NCBI GenBank assembly: GCA_038327385.1
Contig: JBBQKY010000063.1
Span: 1-13,184, forward strand
DNA: 13,184 bases
From: JAWWPG01 sp038327385
GTDB taxonomy: Bacteria > Actinomycetota > Actinomycetes > Propionibacteriales > Nocardioidaceae
Direction: 5' to 3'
Shown: piece by piece, positions 1-6,354 of the stretch
Position numbering within the stretch: position 1 is the stretch's first letter
Layout of the letters: every line of letters begins with the position of its first letter
Translations under genes and position numbers: made by a program
The notes under the pieces: generated by a model
Databases searched by the model: none
What the model was told of the DNA's origin: nothing
Seen by the model: the letters and a program-made list of their open reading frames with translations, nothing else

Positions 1-468
1 GGGTTCATCGGCTCACCACCGATGAACTTCCTGCCGGCTACCGTTCGCGGCGACGCTGTCGAGCTGCCGTTCGGCACCGTCAAGATCCCCGCCGACAAGG
101 CCGCCAAGGTCGCCGACTCGGGGCTGCTCATCGCCGGCATCCGCCCGGAGTACTTCGAGGACGCCGCGGTGATGGACGCCGCGAAGGTCGGCGAGGGCTC
201 CACGTTCCGCACCACCGTCGACGTGACCGAGTGGCTCGGCAGCCAGGCGTACGCCTACATCCCGTTCGAGGCGCCGCCCGAGGTCCAGAAGCAGCTGCAG
301 CAGCTCGAGAAGGACCTCGACGGCGAGACCCTGCGGACGCAGCTCGTCGTGTCACTCGACGCGGCCAGTCGGATCCGCTCCGGCGACGAGGCCGAGATCT
401 ACGTCGACTCGTCAAAGATGCACCTCTTCGACCCCGCCTCCGGCGACAACCTCACCGTCGGGCTGTAG
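1..468 (+). CDS. ABC transporter ATP-binding protein, sugar/glycerol-3-phosphate type (3' part)
   Basis: The reading frame is open from the first base, so this is the C-terminal part of a gene that begins outside the window; 155 residues are visible. It opens with FIGSPPMNFLPA, which in MalK/UgpC/MsmK/SugC-type ATPases marks the junction between the nucleotide-binding domain and the regulatory TOBE domain. The rest contains the family's 'GIRPEYF' strand, followed by 'TEWLGSQAYAYIPF' and a terminal 'IYVDSSKMHLFDPASGDNLTVGL'. The Walker motifs and ABC signature would lie upstream and are not seen. Known family members energise import of maltose, trehalose, sn-glycerol-3-phosphate or similar solutes from the cytoplasmic side. 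The substrate cannot be told from this fragment. A segment rich in charged residues and Gln (about residues 90-110) interrupts the TOBE region, a common variation in actinobacteria. A hairpin lies 25 nt after the stop. Confidence 0.9.
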   Translation, partial: GFIGSPPMNFLPATVRGDAVELPFGTVKIPADKAAKVADSGLLIAGIRPEYFEDAAVMDAAKVGEGSTFRTTVDVTEWLGSQAYAYIPFEAPPEVQKQLQQLEKDLDGETLRTQLVVSLDAASRIRSGDEAEIYVDSSKMHLFDPASGDNLTVGL

Positions 469-493
469 GACCCGCCTCTCGTCGTACCCACAG

Positions 494-536
494 CGTCCGC
501 CTGAACCCGCGCAGACAGTGCGAAGGCAGGCGGACG
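494..536 (+). terminator. Imperfect hairpin, candidate terminator of the ABC gene
   Basis: A perfect 10-bp inverted repeat, CGTCCGCCTG (494-503) and CAGGCGGACG (527-536), encloses a 23-nt loop. The loop can form a second stem of about 5 bp (508-512 with 518-522, one G-U pair). It begins 25 nt after the ABC ATPase stop codon. No T-tract follows, which is common for actinobacterial terminators but leaves the assignment open; it could also be a regulatory leader element for the next gene. Confidence 0.5.
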
Positions 537-589
537 TCGTGGTATCGACCGGTTTCGGCATGGCCCGCGTCACATCCGCGGCTCCCGAT

Positions 590-618
590 TTGAAATGACC
601 GCGGCTTTACAGCAGGGT
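590..618 (+). promoter_or_regulatory. Candidate promoter for the transglycosylase-like gene
   Basis: TTGAAA (590-595) and CAGGGT (613-618) are separated by 17 nt, a reasonable match to actinobacterial housekeeping promoters (TTGACA / TAGGGT-like). It would start transcription about 625 and give a leader of about 33 nt carrying the ribosome binding site at 642-648. An 8-bp direct repeat CCGCGGCT (576-583 and 599-606) flanks and overlaps the -35 region. Confidence 0.35.
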
Positions 619-641
619 GAACGCGTCCCCCCACCCCTTTT

Positions 642-648
642 GGAGAAG
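642..648 (+). promoter_or_regulatory. Ribosome binding site deciding the GTG 658 start
   Basis: GGAGAAG lies 9 nt before GTG 658. The nearer ATG at 651 is only 2 nt away and opens a five-codon frame that ends at 666-668, so GTG 658 is the supported start. Confidence 0.6.
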
Positions 649-657
649 TGATGCTGC

Positions 658-1362
658 GTGCCCGCTAGGCATGGCGCCGCCCGTCACCGGGCTCCCCGGT
701 CCGTCAGGCGCAGTGCCGGCCGGCTGGCCCGCGACGCCGCGCGAATGCTCCCCGGCTCGGCGCCGGCACGAAAGGCTCTCGTCCTCGGCAGCGCCGGCGT
801 CGCTGCGGGCATCGGTGTGCTGGGCATCGGCCCCGAAGCCACGGTGACGGCCTCGTCTGCACCGCACACGCGCGCACACACGCCTGCCCTGCCGAGCCAG
901 GCTCAGTCCCTCATCGCGGACCACGTCGGCGCCAGTGCGCACCAGGTCAGCCGCTCCGAGATCCGCCCGCCGTTGCGGCGCGAGCAGCGCGCGACCAAAG
1001 CCGCCGCCCTCCCGGTGCGCAAGCAGGACGTCGGCGGCTCGGTGACGACGTCGGTCCCACCGGCCTCCCCCCAGCAGATAGCGCTGTCGATGCTGCCCTC
1101 CTATGGATGGGACAGCGGTCAGTTCTCCTGCCTCGACGCCGTCTGGACACGCGAGAGCAACTGGGACCCCTACGTGGCGAACTCGAGCTCGGGCGCCTAC
1201 GGCATTCCCCAGGCGCTGCCGGCGTCGAAGATGGCGGCCTTCGGCAGCGACTGGTCCACCAACCCGACGACGCAGATCAAGTGGGGCCTCTGGTACATCC
1301 GCCAGAGCTACGGCTCACCGTGCGGCGCATGGGCGTTCTGGCAGTCCCACAACTGGTACTGA
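658..1362 (+). CDS. Exported lysozyme-like / lytic transglycosylase-domain protein
   Basis: This 234-residue protein probably cleaves or remodels peptidoglycan outside the membrane. The N-terminus has an Arg-rich head (about residues 1-39) followed by a hydrophobic stretch (about 40-58, KALVLGSAGVAAGIGVLGIG). That suggests a signal peptide with an unusually long basic region or a membrane anchor. A low-complexity Ala/Pro/Arg linker follows (about 60-135). The C-terminal domain (about 137-234) resembles actinobacterial SLT/lysozyme-like domains. It includes 'VWTRESNWDPYVANSSSGAYGIPQ', with Glu166 the likely catalytic acid, and 'SSGAYGIPQALP'. The tail 'PCGAWAFWQSHNWY' is typical of these proteins. 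Cys158 and Cys222 could form a disulfide. The GTG start is chosen for its ribosome binding site; ATG 745 (residue 30) would give a more ordinary signal peptide but has none. The fold assignment is strong; the exact bond cleaved is inference. Confidence 0.8.
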   Translation: MPARHGAARHRAPRSVRRSAGRLARDAARMLPGSAPARKALVLGSAGVAAGIGVLGIGPEATVTASSAPHTRAHTPALPSQAQSLIADHVGASAHQVSRSEIRPPLRREQRATKAAALPVRKQDVGGSVTTSVPPASPQQIALSMLPSYGWDSGQFSCLDAVWTRESNWDPYVANSSSGAYGIPQALPASKMAAFGSDWSTNPTTQIKWGLWYIRQSYGSPCGAWAFWQSHNWY

Positions 1363-1377
1363 GCCGGGCGCTCCCGA

Positions 1378-2778
1378 CTACGGGTGCGTCATGGAGAGCA
1401 CGTCGAGGGCGTCGTCCAGCTGCTGCTCGGTCAGGGCACCGGAGTCGACGTACCCTTCGTCGATCACGACGTCGCGGATCGTACGGCGCTCGCGGAGCGC
1501 GCGTTTGGCGACGGCTGCCGCGTTCTCGTAGCCGATGAAGCGGTTGAGTGGCGTAACGATGGACGGTGACGACTCGGCCAGCTCGCGGCAGCGCTCGACG
1601 TCCGCCTCGATGCCGTCGACGCATCGCTCCGCGAGCAGCCGCGACACGTTTGCCAGCAGCCGGATCGACTGCAGGATGTTGCTGGCCATCATCGGCATCA
1701 TCACGTTGAGCTCGAAGTTTCCCGCCGCGCCACCGAACGCGATGGCCGCGTCGTTCCCGATGACCTGAGCGCACACCATCGACGCCGCCTCGGGGAGCAC
1801 GGGGTTGACCTTGCCGGGCATGATGCTCGACCCGGGCTGCAGGTCGGGGAGCCGCAGCTCGCCGAGCCCGGCGCGCGGCCCCGAGCCCATCCAGCGCAGA
1901 TCCGTACAGATCTTGTAGAGACTGACGGCGATGGTGCGAAGCTGACCGCTGGTCTCGACGAGGGAGTCACGGCTGCCCTGCGCCTCGAAGTGGTTGTCCG
2001 CCTCCGTGAGCGGCAGGGTCGTCAGCTCCACCAGAACCTCGATGACCCGCCCGGGAAACCCGGCCGGAGTGTTGATGCCGGTGCCGACCGCCGTGCCGCC
2101 GAGGGGGAGAGCGGCGAGGCGCGGCAGGGCCGAGCCGAGCCGCTCGATCCCCAGCCGGATCTGTGCGGCGTAGCCCCCGAACTCCTGACCGAGCGTGACC
2201 GGCGTGGCGTCCATCAGATGCGTCCGACCGGCCTTCACCACCTGGGAGAACTCGTCGGCCTTGGCTTCCAGGGACTCCGCGAACCGGATCAGAGCGGGCA
2301 GCAGCTCCGCCACGACGGCCTGGGCGGCCGCGACGTGCACCGCCGTGGGGAAGACGTCGTTGCTGGACTGGCTGGCGTTGACGTGGTCGTTCGGGTGAAC
2401 GGCGCTGCCGAGATCCCGGGACGCGAGAGTCGCGACGACCTCGTTGGCGTTCATGTTGCTGGAGGTTCCCGACCCGGTCTGGAAGACGTCAATGGGGAAC
2501 TCGTCGTCGTGGTCGCCTTCGGCGACCTCGAGTGCGGCTCGCTCGATCGCGGCCGCCATCTCCGCAGGGACGATGCCCAGCTGCCCGTTCACCCGTGCCG
2601 CTGCCGCCTTGACGAGACCGAGGGCTCGCACGTTGGCGGGCTCGAGCGGGCGGTGCGAGATGGGGAAGTTCTCGACCGCGCGTTGCGTCTGCGCCCGCCA
2701 GAGCGCGTCGACAGGGACCTGGACGTCGCCCATCGTGTCGTGCTCGGTGCGGAACCTCGGCTCGTCGGTCATGGCCAT
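1378..2778 (-). CDS. fumC: Class II fumarate hydratase
   Basis: Fumarase C interconverts fumarate and L-malate in the TCA cycle, as a cytoplasmic, iron-independent homotetramer. The sequence carries the superfamily signature GSSIMPGKVNP (about residues 316-326, with the mobile-loop serines), GSGTSSNMNANEV, 'GRTHLMDATPVTLGQEFGGYA' (catalytic-region His about 187) and 'NHFEAQGSRD'. The length of about 466 residues is normal. The frame is open back to a GTG at 2802. Homologues usually begin a few residues before 'FRTEHDTMG', so ATG 2778 (MAMTDEP) or ATG 2772 is more likely; neither has a strong ribosome binding site. It is the last gene of a co-directional group with arfB and the spermidine synthase-like gene, and its stop lies 15 nt from the convergent transglycosylase gene. 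Argininosuccinate lyase or aspartase are unlikely given the near-complete fumarase motif set. Confidence 0.97.
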   Translation of the reverse strand: MAMTDEPRFRTEHDTMGDVQVPVDALWRAQTQRAVENFPISHRPLEPANVRALGLVKAAAARVNGQLGIVPAEMAAAIERAALEVAEGDHDDEFPIDVFQTGSGTSSNMNANEVVATLASRDLGSAVHPNDHVNASQSSNDVFPTAVHVAAAQAVVAELLPALIRFAESLEAKADEFSQVVKAGRTHLMDATPVTLGQEFGGYAAQIRLGIERLGSALPRLAALPLGGTAVGTGINTPAGFPGRVIEVLVELTTLPLTEADNHFEAQGSRDSLVETSGQLRTIAVSLYKICTDLRWMGSGPRAGLGELRLPDLQPGSSIMPGKVNPVLPEAASMVCAQVIGNDAAIAFGGAAGNFELNVMMPMMASNILQSIRLLANVSRLLAERCVDGIEADVERCRELAESSPSIVTPLNRFIGYENAAAVAKRALRERRTIRDVVIDEGYVDSGALTEQQLDDALDVLSMTHP

Positions 2779-2816
2779 ACGGTACGACGACCTGCGGGCC
2801 ACACTCCCGGCGGCTG

Positions 2817-3215
2817 TCAGGCCTCACCGTCGGTGGTCCGCCGGCCCCGCTTGACCTCGCCGCGCCGTCGCTTTGCGTCCAGCCGGCGCCGTACCGAGCC
2901 GGCGGACGGAGCCGTCTTGCGCCGCGGCGGGGGTGGCGCCGCTATCGCCGCGCGTAGCAGCCGCGCCAGGCGATCCATGGCCGCCGCCCGGTTGCGTAGC
3001 TGCGAGCGGTGCTCTGACGCAGTGACCGTGATGAGGCCGTCGACGAGGCGCGAGCCCAGCCGCGTCAACGCCCGCTCCCGCTGCAGGGCCGTGAACGCCG
3101 TCGAGGTGCTGAGGTCCAGGCTGAGCTCGACCCGGGTGTCGGAGGTGTTGACGGACTGCCCGCCGGGGCCACCTGCGTGCGAGAAGCGCCACCTCAGCTC
3201 GCCACTCGGCACCAC
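2817..3215 (-). CDS. arfB: ArfB-type peptidyl-tRNA hydrolase (ribosome rescue)
   Basis: This is a small release-factor-like protein that hydrolyses peptidyl-tRNA on stalled ribosomes without needing a stop codon. The GGQ catalytic motif sits in 'GGPGGQSVNTSDTRVEL' (GGQ at residues 18-20 from the GTG start). The C-terminal tail is strongly basic (RRRLDAKRRRGEVKRGRR), as needed to enter the empty mRNA channel in ArfB/YaeJ. There is no codon-recognition domain, which separates it from RF1/RF2. From GTG 3215 the protein has 132 residues, but homology-like sequence (AAPLTIRPGVV) continues upstream. An ATA codon at 3246-3248, preceded by AGGAGG, would give 143 residues, closer to the usual length of about 140. 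It overlaps or abuts the spermidine synthase-like gene and precedes fumC. Confidence 0.9.
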   Translation of the reverse strand: MVPSGELRWRFSHAGGPGGQSVNTSDTRVELSLDLSTSTAFTALQRERALTRLGSRLVDGLITVTASEHRSQLRNRAAAMDRLARLLRAAIAAPPPPRRKTAPSAGSVRRRLDAKRRRGEVKRGRRTTDGEA

Positions 3216-3244
3216 GACGCCCGGCCGGATCGTCAGCGGCGCGG

Positions 3245-3952
3245 CTATGACCCCTCCTCGTCGGGGCGGGCCGGGGCCACGTAGGCGTAGTAGTGGTCGA
3301 CGCGGCTACCGAGAGTAACGGCCATCGCGTGCTGCTCCGCGCTGCCGAAGACCAGCCGGAGCGAGTCGTGCAGGTCGGGTGCGCGGTGACCCGACCACAC
3401 CACCAGCTTCCCGTCCGGCGCCAATGCCTGGCGACAGCGCGCGAGGAACCCGTCCTGGTAAAGAGAGGCGTTGTCGTCGTACACCAGGAAGCCTGGTCCG
3501 TTGTCCACGTCGAGCACGACGACGTCGAGAGACCCGTCGGCCCGCTTGCGGATCTCGTCGCGAACGTCGACGGCCCTGACCGCGACCCGGGGGTCATGGA
3601 GGATCTCGACCATGTGCGGAACCAGTCCCGCGCGGTGCCACTGCACAAGCGCCGGCTCGATCTCCGCGACGATGATCTCGTCGACGAGGGGACTTCGAGC
3701 GAACTGCCGCAAGGTGAAACCCAGACCGAGGCCGCCGATGAGTATTCGAAGGGAACCGGGGACGAGGGCGCCCCGCAAAGCCCGGAGTGAGTCGATGGCG
3801 AGCGTGGCCAGTACACGCTCCGTCGCTGTCTCCAGCGTGTCCATGACGAAGACACCGTTGACCCGCAGCTCGAGCTCGCCGTCCCACGGGCGGCGCCGGA
3901 GCACGACCTCCCCTCGCGCCGTTTTCGCACAGGCGACGGCAGAGTCGGACAT
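3245..3952 (-). CDS. Spermidine synthase-like methyltransferase-fold protein
   Basis: This 235-residue protein has the Rossmann fold of the spermidine/spermine synthase superfamily. The nucleotide-binding loop 'ILIGGLGLGFTLRQ' is at about residues 70-83. An acidic residue follows in 'IIVAEIEP' (Glu97 or Glu99, expected to bind the ribose of the SAM-type ligand). 'VVVLDVDNGPGFLV...NASLYQDGFL' is at about 145-170. Genuine SpeE enzymes usually carry a D-S-x-D-P active-site motif; here the motif is D-V-D-N-G-P-G. The N-terminal domain also looks shortened, so true aminopropyltransferase activity is doubtful and the substrate is unknown. ATG 3952 is supported by GAGGAG 4 nt upstream (3957-3962). 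It leads the group with arfB and fumC and is divergent from the PIG-L gene. Confidence 0.75.
   Translation of the reverse strand: MSDSAVACAKTARGEVVLRRRPWDGELELRVNGVFVMDTLETATERVLATLAIDSLRALRGALVPGSLRILIGGLGLGFTLRQFARSPLVDEIIVAEIEPALVQWHRAGLVPHMVEILHDPRVAVRAVDVRDEIRKRADGSLDVVVLDVDNGPGFLVYDDNASLYQDGFLARCRQALAPDGKLVVWSGHRAPDLHDSLRLVFGSAEQHAMAVTLGSRVDHYYAYVAPARPDEEGS
3246..3258 (-). promoter_or_regulatory. Strong Shine-Dalgarno with possible ATA start for arfB
   Basis: On the minus strand AGGAGG (3258-3253) is followed by 4 nt and then ATA (3248-3246), in frame with arfB. The ATA overlaps the TAG stop of the spermidine synthase-like gene (ATAG), mimicking the usual ATGA overlap. The conventional GTG at 3215 is 37 nt from this site and has no ribosome binding site of its own. 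Confidence 0.5.
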
Positions 3953-3956
3953 GTGG

Positions 3957-3962
3957 CTCCTC
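3957..3962 (-). promoter_or_regulatory. Ribosome binding site of the spermidine synthase-like gene
   Basis: GAGGAG on the minus strand lies 4 nt before ATG 3952 and fixes this start. Confidence 0.6.
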
Positions 3963-3963
3963 G

Positions 3964-4011
3964 GACGGATGGGCTGGGGGTCCCATTGTCCGTCGGCGTC
4001 GTCTTGCCGAC
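3964..4011. promoter_or_regulatory. Two palindromes in the divergent intergenic region
   Basis: The 86-nt gap between the divergent starts holds two inverted repeats. The first is GACGGATGGG (3964-3973) with CCCA (3982-3985) and TCCGTC (3989-3994), a 10-bp pairing interrupted by a 3-nt bulge. The second is GTCGGC (3992-3997) with GCCGAC (4006-4011), 8 nt apart. They share bases and so could be alternative structures or adjacent operators. No regulator is encoded beside them. Confidence 0.35.
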
Positions 4012-4032
4012 AACGTCGATGTGCCCGATCGT
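4004..4032 (+). promoter_or_regulatory. Candidate leaderless promoter for the PIG-L gene
   Basis: TTGCCG (4004-4009) and GATCGT (4027-4032) are 17 nt apart. The ATG of the next gene is 6 nt after the -10, so transcription would begin at or beside the start codon. This fits the absence of a Shine-Dalgarno sequence there. Confidence 0.4.
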
Positions 4033-4038
4033 TGAGCC

Positions 4039-4806
4039 ATGACAGCAGAGCCGCCGCCGCCCCTGAAGCCGTTGACCGAGGACTGGCAGCGAGCGCTGGC
4101 GGTCGTGGCGCATCCCGACGACATGGAGTTCGGCTCGGCTGCGGCGGTCGCTCGGTGGACCGACCAGGGCAAGGTCGTGACGTACGCGCTGGTCACCAGC
4201 GGCGAGGCGGGGATCGACAAGATGGACCCGGACGAGGCGCGGATGGTGCGTGAGGCGGAGCAGCGCGAGTCGTGTCGCATCGTTGGCGTCGACCAGGTCG
4301 AGTTTCTTGGTCAACCCGACGGAGTGCTCGAGTACGGCGTTGCGCTACGCCGGGTGATCGCAGCGGCGGTGCGGCGCCACCAGCCCGAGATCGTCATCAC
4401 CAACAACTTCGACGACCGCTGGGGCGACGAGGGCCCGCTCAACCAGGTCGACCACATCGCCGTGGGGCGGGCCACCCTCGATGCCGTGCGTGACGCCGGC
4501 AACCGCTGGGTCTTCAACGACCAGCTCGCCGGCGACGGGCTCGAGCCGTGGGGCGGCGTACGGCAGGTCTGGGCGGCAGCGGCGTGGCGGGGGCGCCACG
4601 GGGTCGACACGACGGCGACGTTCTCCCACGGGGTGGAGTCGCTGCGGGCCCACCGGGCCTACATCGACGGCCTGGGGTGGAAGGACTTCGACCCGGCCGA
4701 GTTCCTGGAGGGCATCGCCCGCCAGACGGGGAGCCGGCTGGGGTGCGCATTCGGGGCTGGGTTCCAGGTCTTCCCGATGGCGTGGGGCGCCACGGACGAC
4801 GACTGA
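4039..4806 (+). CDS. PIG-L / LmbE family N-acetylglucosaminyl deacetylase-like protein
   Basis: This is a 255-residue zinc-dependent deacetylase or amidase of the PIG-L family, which includes MshB and Mca of mycothiol metabolism and antibiotic-pathway deacetylases. The metal-binding motif AHPDD is at residues 24-28 (His25 and Asp28 as ligands). The third ligand is probably His139 in 'NQVDHIAVGRA'. 'LVTSGEAGID' and 'TNNFDDRWG' match the family's active-site loops. There is no signal peptide, so it should be cytoplasmic. Start ATG 4039 is the first in frame and fits the leaderless promoter just upstream. A WS/DGAT gene follows after 43 nt, so the two are probably co-transcribed. The true substrate, mycothiol-related or other, cannot be read from the sequence; the assignment is to family level. 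Confidence 0.88.
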   Translation: MTAEPPPPLKPLTEDWQRALAVVAHPDDMEFGSAAAVARWTDQGKVVTYALVTSGEAGIDKMDPDEARMVREAEQRESCRIVGVDQVEFLGQPDGVLEYGVALRRVIAAAVRRHQPEIVITNNFDDRWGDEGPLNQVDHIAVGRATLDAVRDAGNRWVFNDQLAGDGLEPWGGVRQVWAAAAWRGRHGVDTTATFSHGVESLRAHRAYIDGLGWKDFDPAEFLEGIARQTGSRLGCAFGAGFQVFPMAWGATDDD

Positions 4807-4849
4807 CCGCGCGCGCCCTGCGCCGACGACGGTGCGAGAGACTAGCGCG

Positions 4850-6322
4850 ATGCAGCAGCTGTCCTCGCTCGACACCCAGTTCCTGAACATCGAGAACGAA
4901 ACCACCTCGGGCCATGTCGGGAGCCTGATCCTGCTCGACCCGGCCGGAGGTAGCGGCAAGGAGCTGTCTCTCGACGATGTCCGGGCGGTGCTCGAGTCGA
5001 GGCTGCACCTGGTGTCGACGTTCCGCCAGCGGCTGGTCACCGTGCCCTTCGGGCTGGGTAGGCCTTACTGGGTTGACGACCCGCAGTTCGACATCGAGTT
5101 CCACCTTCGGGAGATCTCGTTGCCGGCGCCGGGCGACGAAGCCCAGCTGGGCGAGCAGGTGGCGCTCGTCCATGCCCGCCCGTTGGACCGAACCCGGCCA
5201 CTGTGGGAGCTGTACCTCATCCACCGGCTCGTGGGCGGCCGGCAGGCCATCTACAGCAAGGTGCACCACGCGGCCATCGACGGTGTCTCCGGCGCAGAGA
5301 TCCTCGCGACGATCATGGACGTGACCGTCGAGCCGCGCCTCGTGGAGCCGCCTGCGGAGTTCTGGGAACCGGAGCCGCTTCCGGGGGCGGGCGACCTGCT
5401 CGCCAAGGGCCTCATCTCGATGGCTACGCAGCCGCTCGACGCCATCCGGATCCTGCCGGGCGCCCTTCCACACCTGGCCGACCTGCCGGGGGCCTCGTTG
5501 ATCCCAGGCGCTCAGACGATCAGCCGGATGGGGGACTCGCTGGTCGCCCTCCTGTCCAGCGCCGGGGGTCGGCCACACACAGCGGGCCGGCGCCGGATCA
5601 CCACCCCGCCCACTCCGCTCAACGCGCACATCACCGCCCACCGTCGGTTCGCGTTCGGTGCACTGCCGCTGGAGGAGGTCAAGCAGGTCAAGAATGCCTT
5701 TGCCATGACGGTGAACGACGTCGTCATGGCCCTGTGCGCCACGATCCTTCGGCGCTGGCTCCTGGACCACGACGGACTTCCGGACATCCCGATCGTGGTC
5801 GCGGTTCCGGTATCCGTGCGAGCAGACGGCGAGCCGGGAGAGGGGAACCAGATCTCCGTCATGCTGGTCGAGCTGGCCACCCAGATCCGCGACCCTCGGG
5901 AGCGGCTCGAAGCTGTCCGGGAGGCGGTGGCGGCAGCCAAGGAGCAGTTCGAGACGGTGCCGGCCACCATCTTGCAGGACCTCGCCGCCGCCATCCCGAC
6001 GGCGCTGTCCGGGCTGGCAGCGAAGGCGATCTTCCAGATGCAGACGGTGCGCGCGTTCCCGTTCAACCTCTTCGTATCCAACATCCCCGGGCCGCAGCTC
6101 CCCCTCTACGTCGCCGGCGCCCGTGTCGATGCCATCTACCCGGTCTCCGCGATCAGCAACCTCACCGGTGCACTCAACATCACGCTGTTCTCGTACGACG
6201 GTCAGCTCGACTTCGGGCTGATCGCCTGCCGGGAGCTGGTTCCTGACGTCGGAAGGCTCATCGGCTACCTCCGTGAGGCGCTCGACGAGCTCCTGGCGAT
6301 GACGATCGCCGAGCCCGTCTGA
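4850..6322 (+). CDS. Wax ester synthase/diacylglycerol acyltransferase (WS/DGAT)
   Basis: This 490-residue acyltransferase transfers acyl groups from acyl-CoA to diacylglycerol or a fatty alcohol, making triacylglycerol or wax ester for storage. The catalytic motif HHxxxDG appears as HHAAIDG (His139-His140 to Asp144-Gly145). Other family blocks are 'LSSLDTQFLNIE' at the N-terminus, 'PLDRTRPLWELYLI' just before the catalytic motif, 'VNDVVMALCATILRRWL' and 'SNIPGPQLPLYVAGARV' (410 onward). The length is typical of Tgs proteins. The frame is open far upstream, but ATG 4850 (MQQLSSLD) matches where homologues begin; a weak GAGAG lies 9 nt before it. It follows the PIG-L gene after 43 nt and ends 32 nt from the convergent hydrolase gene. 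Which acceptor it prefers is unknown. Confidence 0.93.
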   Translation: MQQLSSLDTQFLNIENETTSGHVGSLILLDPAGGSGKELSLDDVRAVLESRLHLVSTFRQRLVTVPFGLGRPYWVDDPQFDIEFHLREISLPAPGDEAQLGEQVALVHARPLDRTRPLWELYLIHRLVGGRQAIYSKVHHAAIDGVSGAEILATIMDVTVEPRLVEPPAEFWEPEPLPGAGDLLAKGLISMATQPLDAIRILPGALPHLADLPGASLIPGAQTISRMGDSLVALLSSAGGRPHTAGRRRITTPPTPLNAHITAHRRFAFGALPLEEVKQVKNAFAMTVNDVVMALCATILRRWLLDHDGLPDIPIVVAVPVSVRADGEPGEGNQISVMLVELATQIRDPRERLEAVREAVAAAKEQFETVPATILQDLAAAIPTALSGLAAKAIFQMQTVRAFPFNLFVSNIPGPQLPLYVAGARVDAIYPVSAISNLTGALNITLFSYDGQLDFGLIACRELVPDVGRLIGYLREALDELLAMTIAEPV

Positions 6323-6354
6323 ACCTCGGCGGGCCGGACCGACGTGCCAGCAGT

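Noticed and set aside
540..657. Cyclic-di-AMP (ydaO-type) riboswitch before the cell-wall hydrolase gene
   Set aside because: AGGGTGAACGCG at about 614-625 faintly resembles part of the motif, but the other conserved blocks are not recognisable.
1990..3318. Long plus-strand open frame antisense to fumC and arfB
   Set aside because: It mirrors the codon bias of the genuine minus-strand genes and has no family resemblance or ribosome binding site.
2824..4314. A 496-codon open frame on the minus strand across arfB and the spermidine synthase-like gene
   Set aside because: It is an out-of-frame reading of high-GC genes with strong homology in other frames. Its translation is Arg/Ser/Pro-rich without recognisable domains.
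4514..5770. Minus-strand open frame of 418 codons opposite the WS/DGAT gene
   Set aside because: The translated product is Arg-rich low-complexity sequence opposite a well-supported acyltransferase.
6323..6354. Possible bidirectional terminator between the WS/DGAT and hydrolase genes
   Set aside because: The 32-nt convergent gap is GC-rich but has no inverted repeat longer than a few bases. The other convergent gaps (1363-1377 and 11997-12005) also show none.
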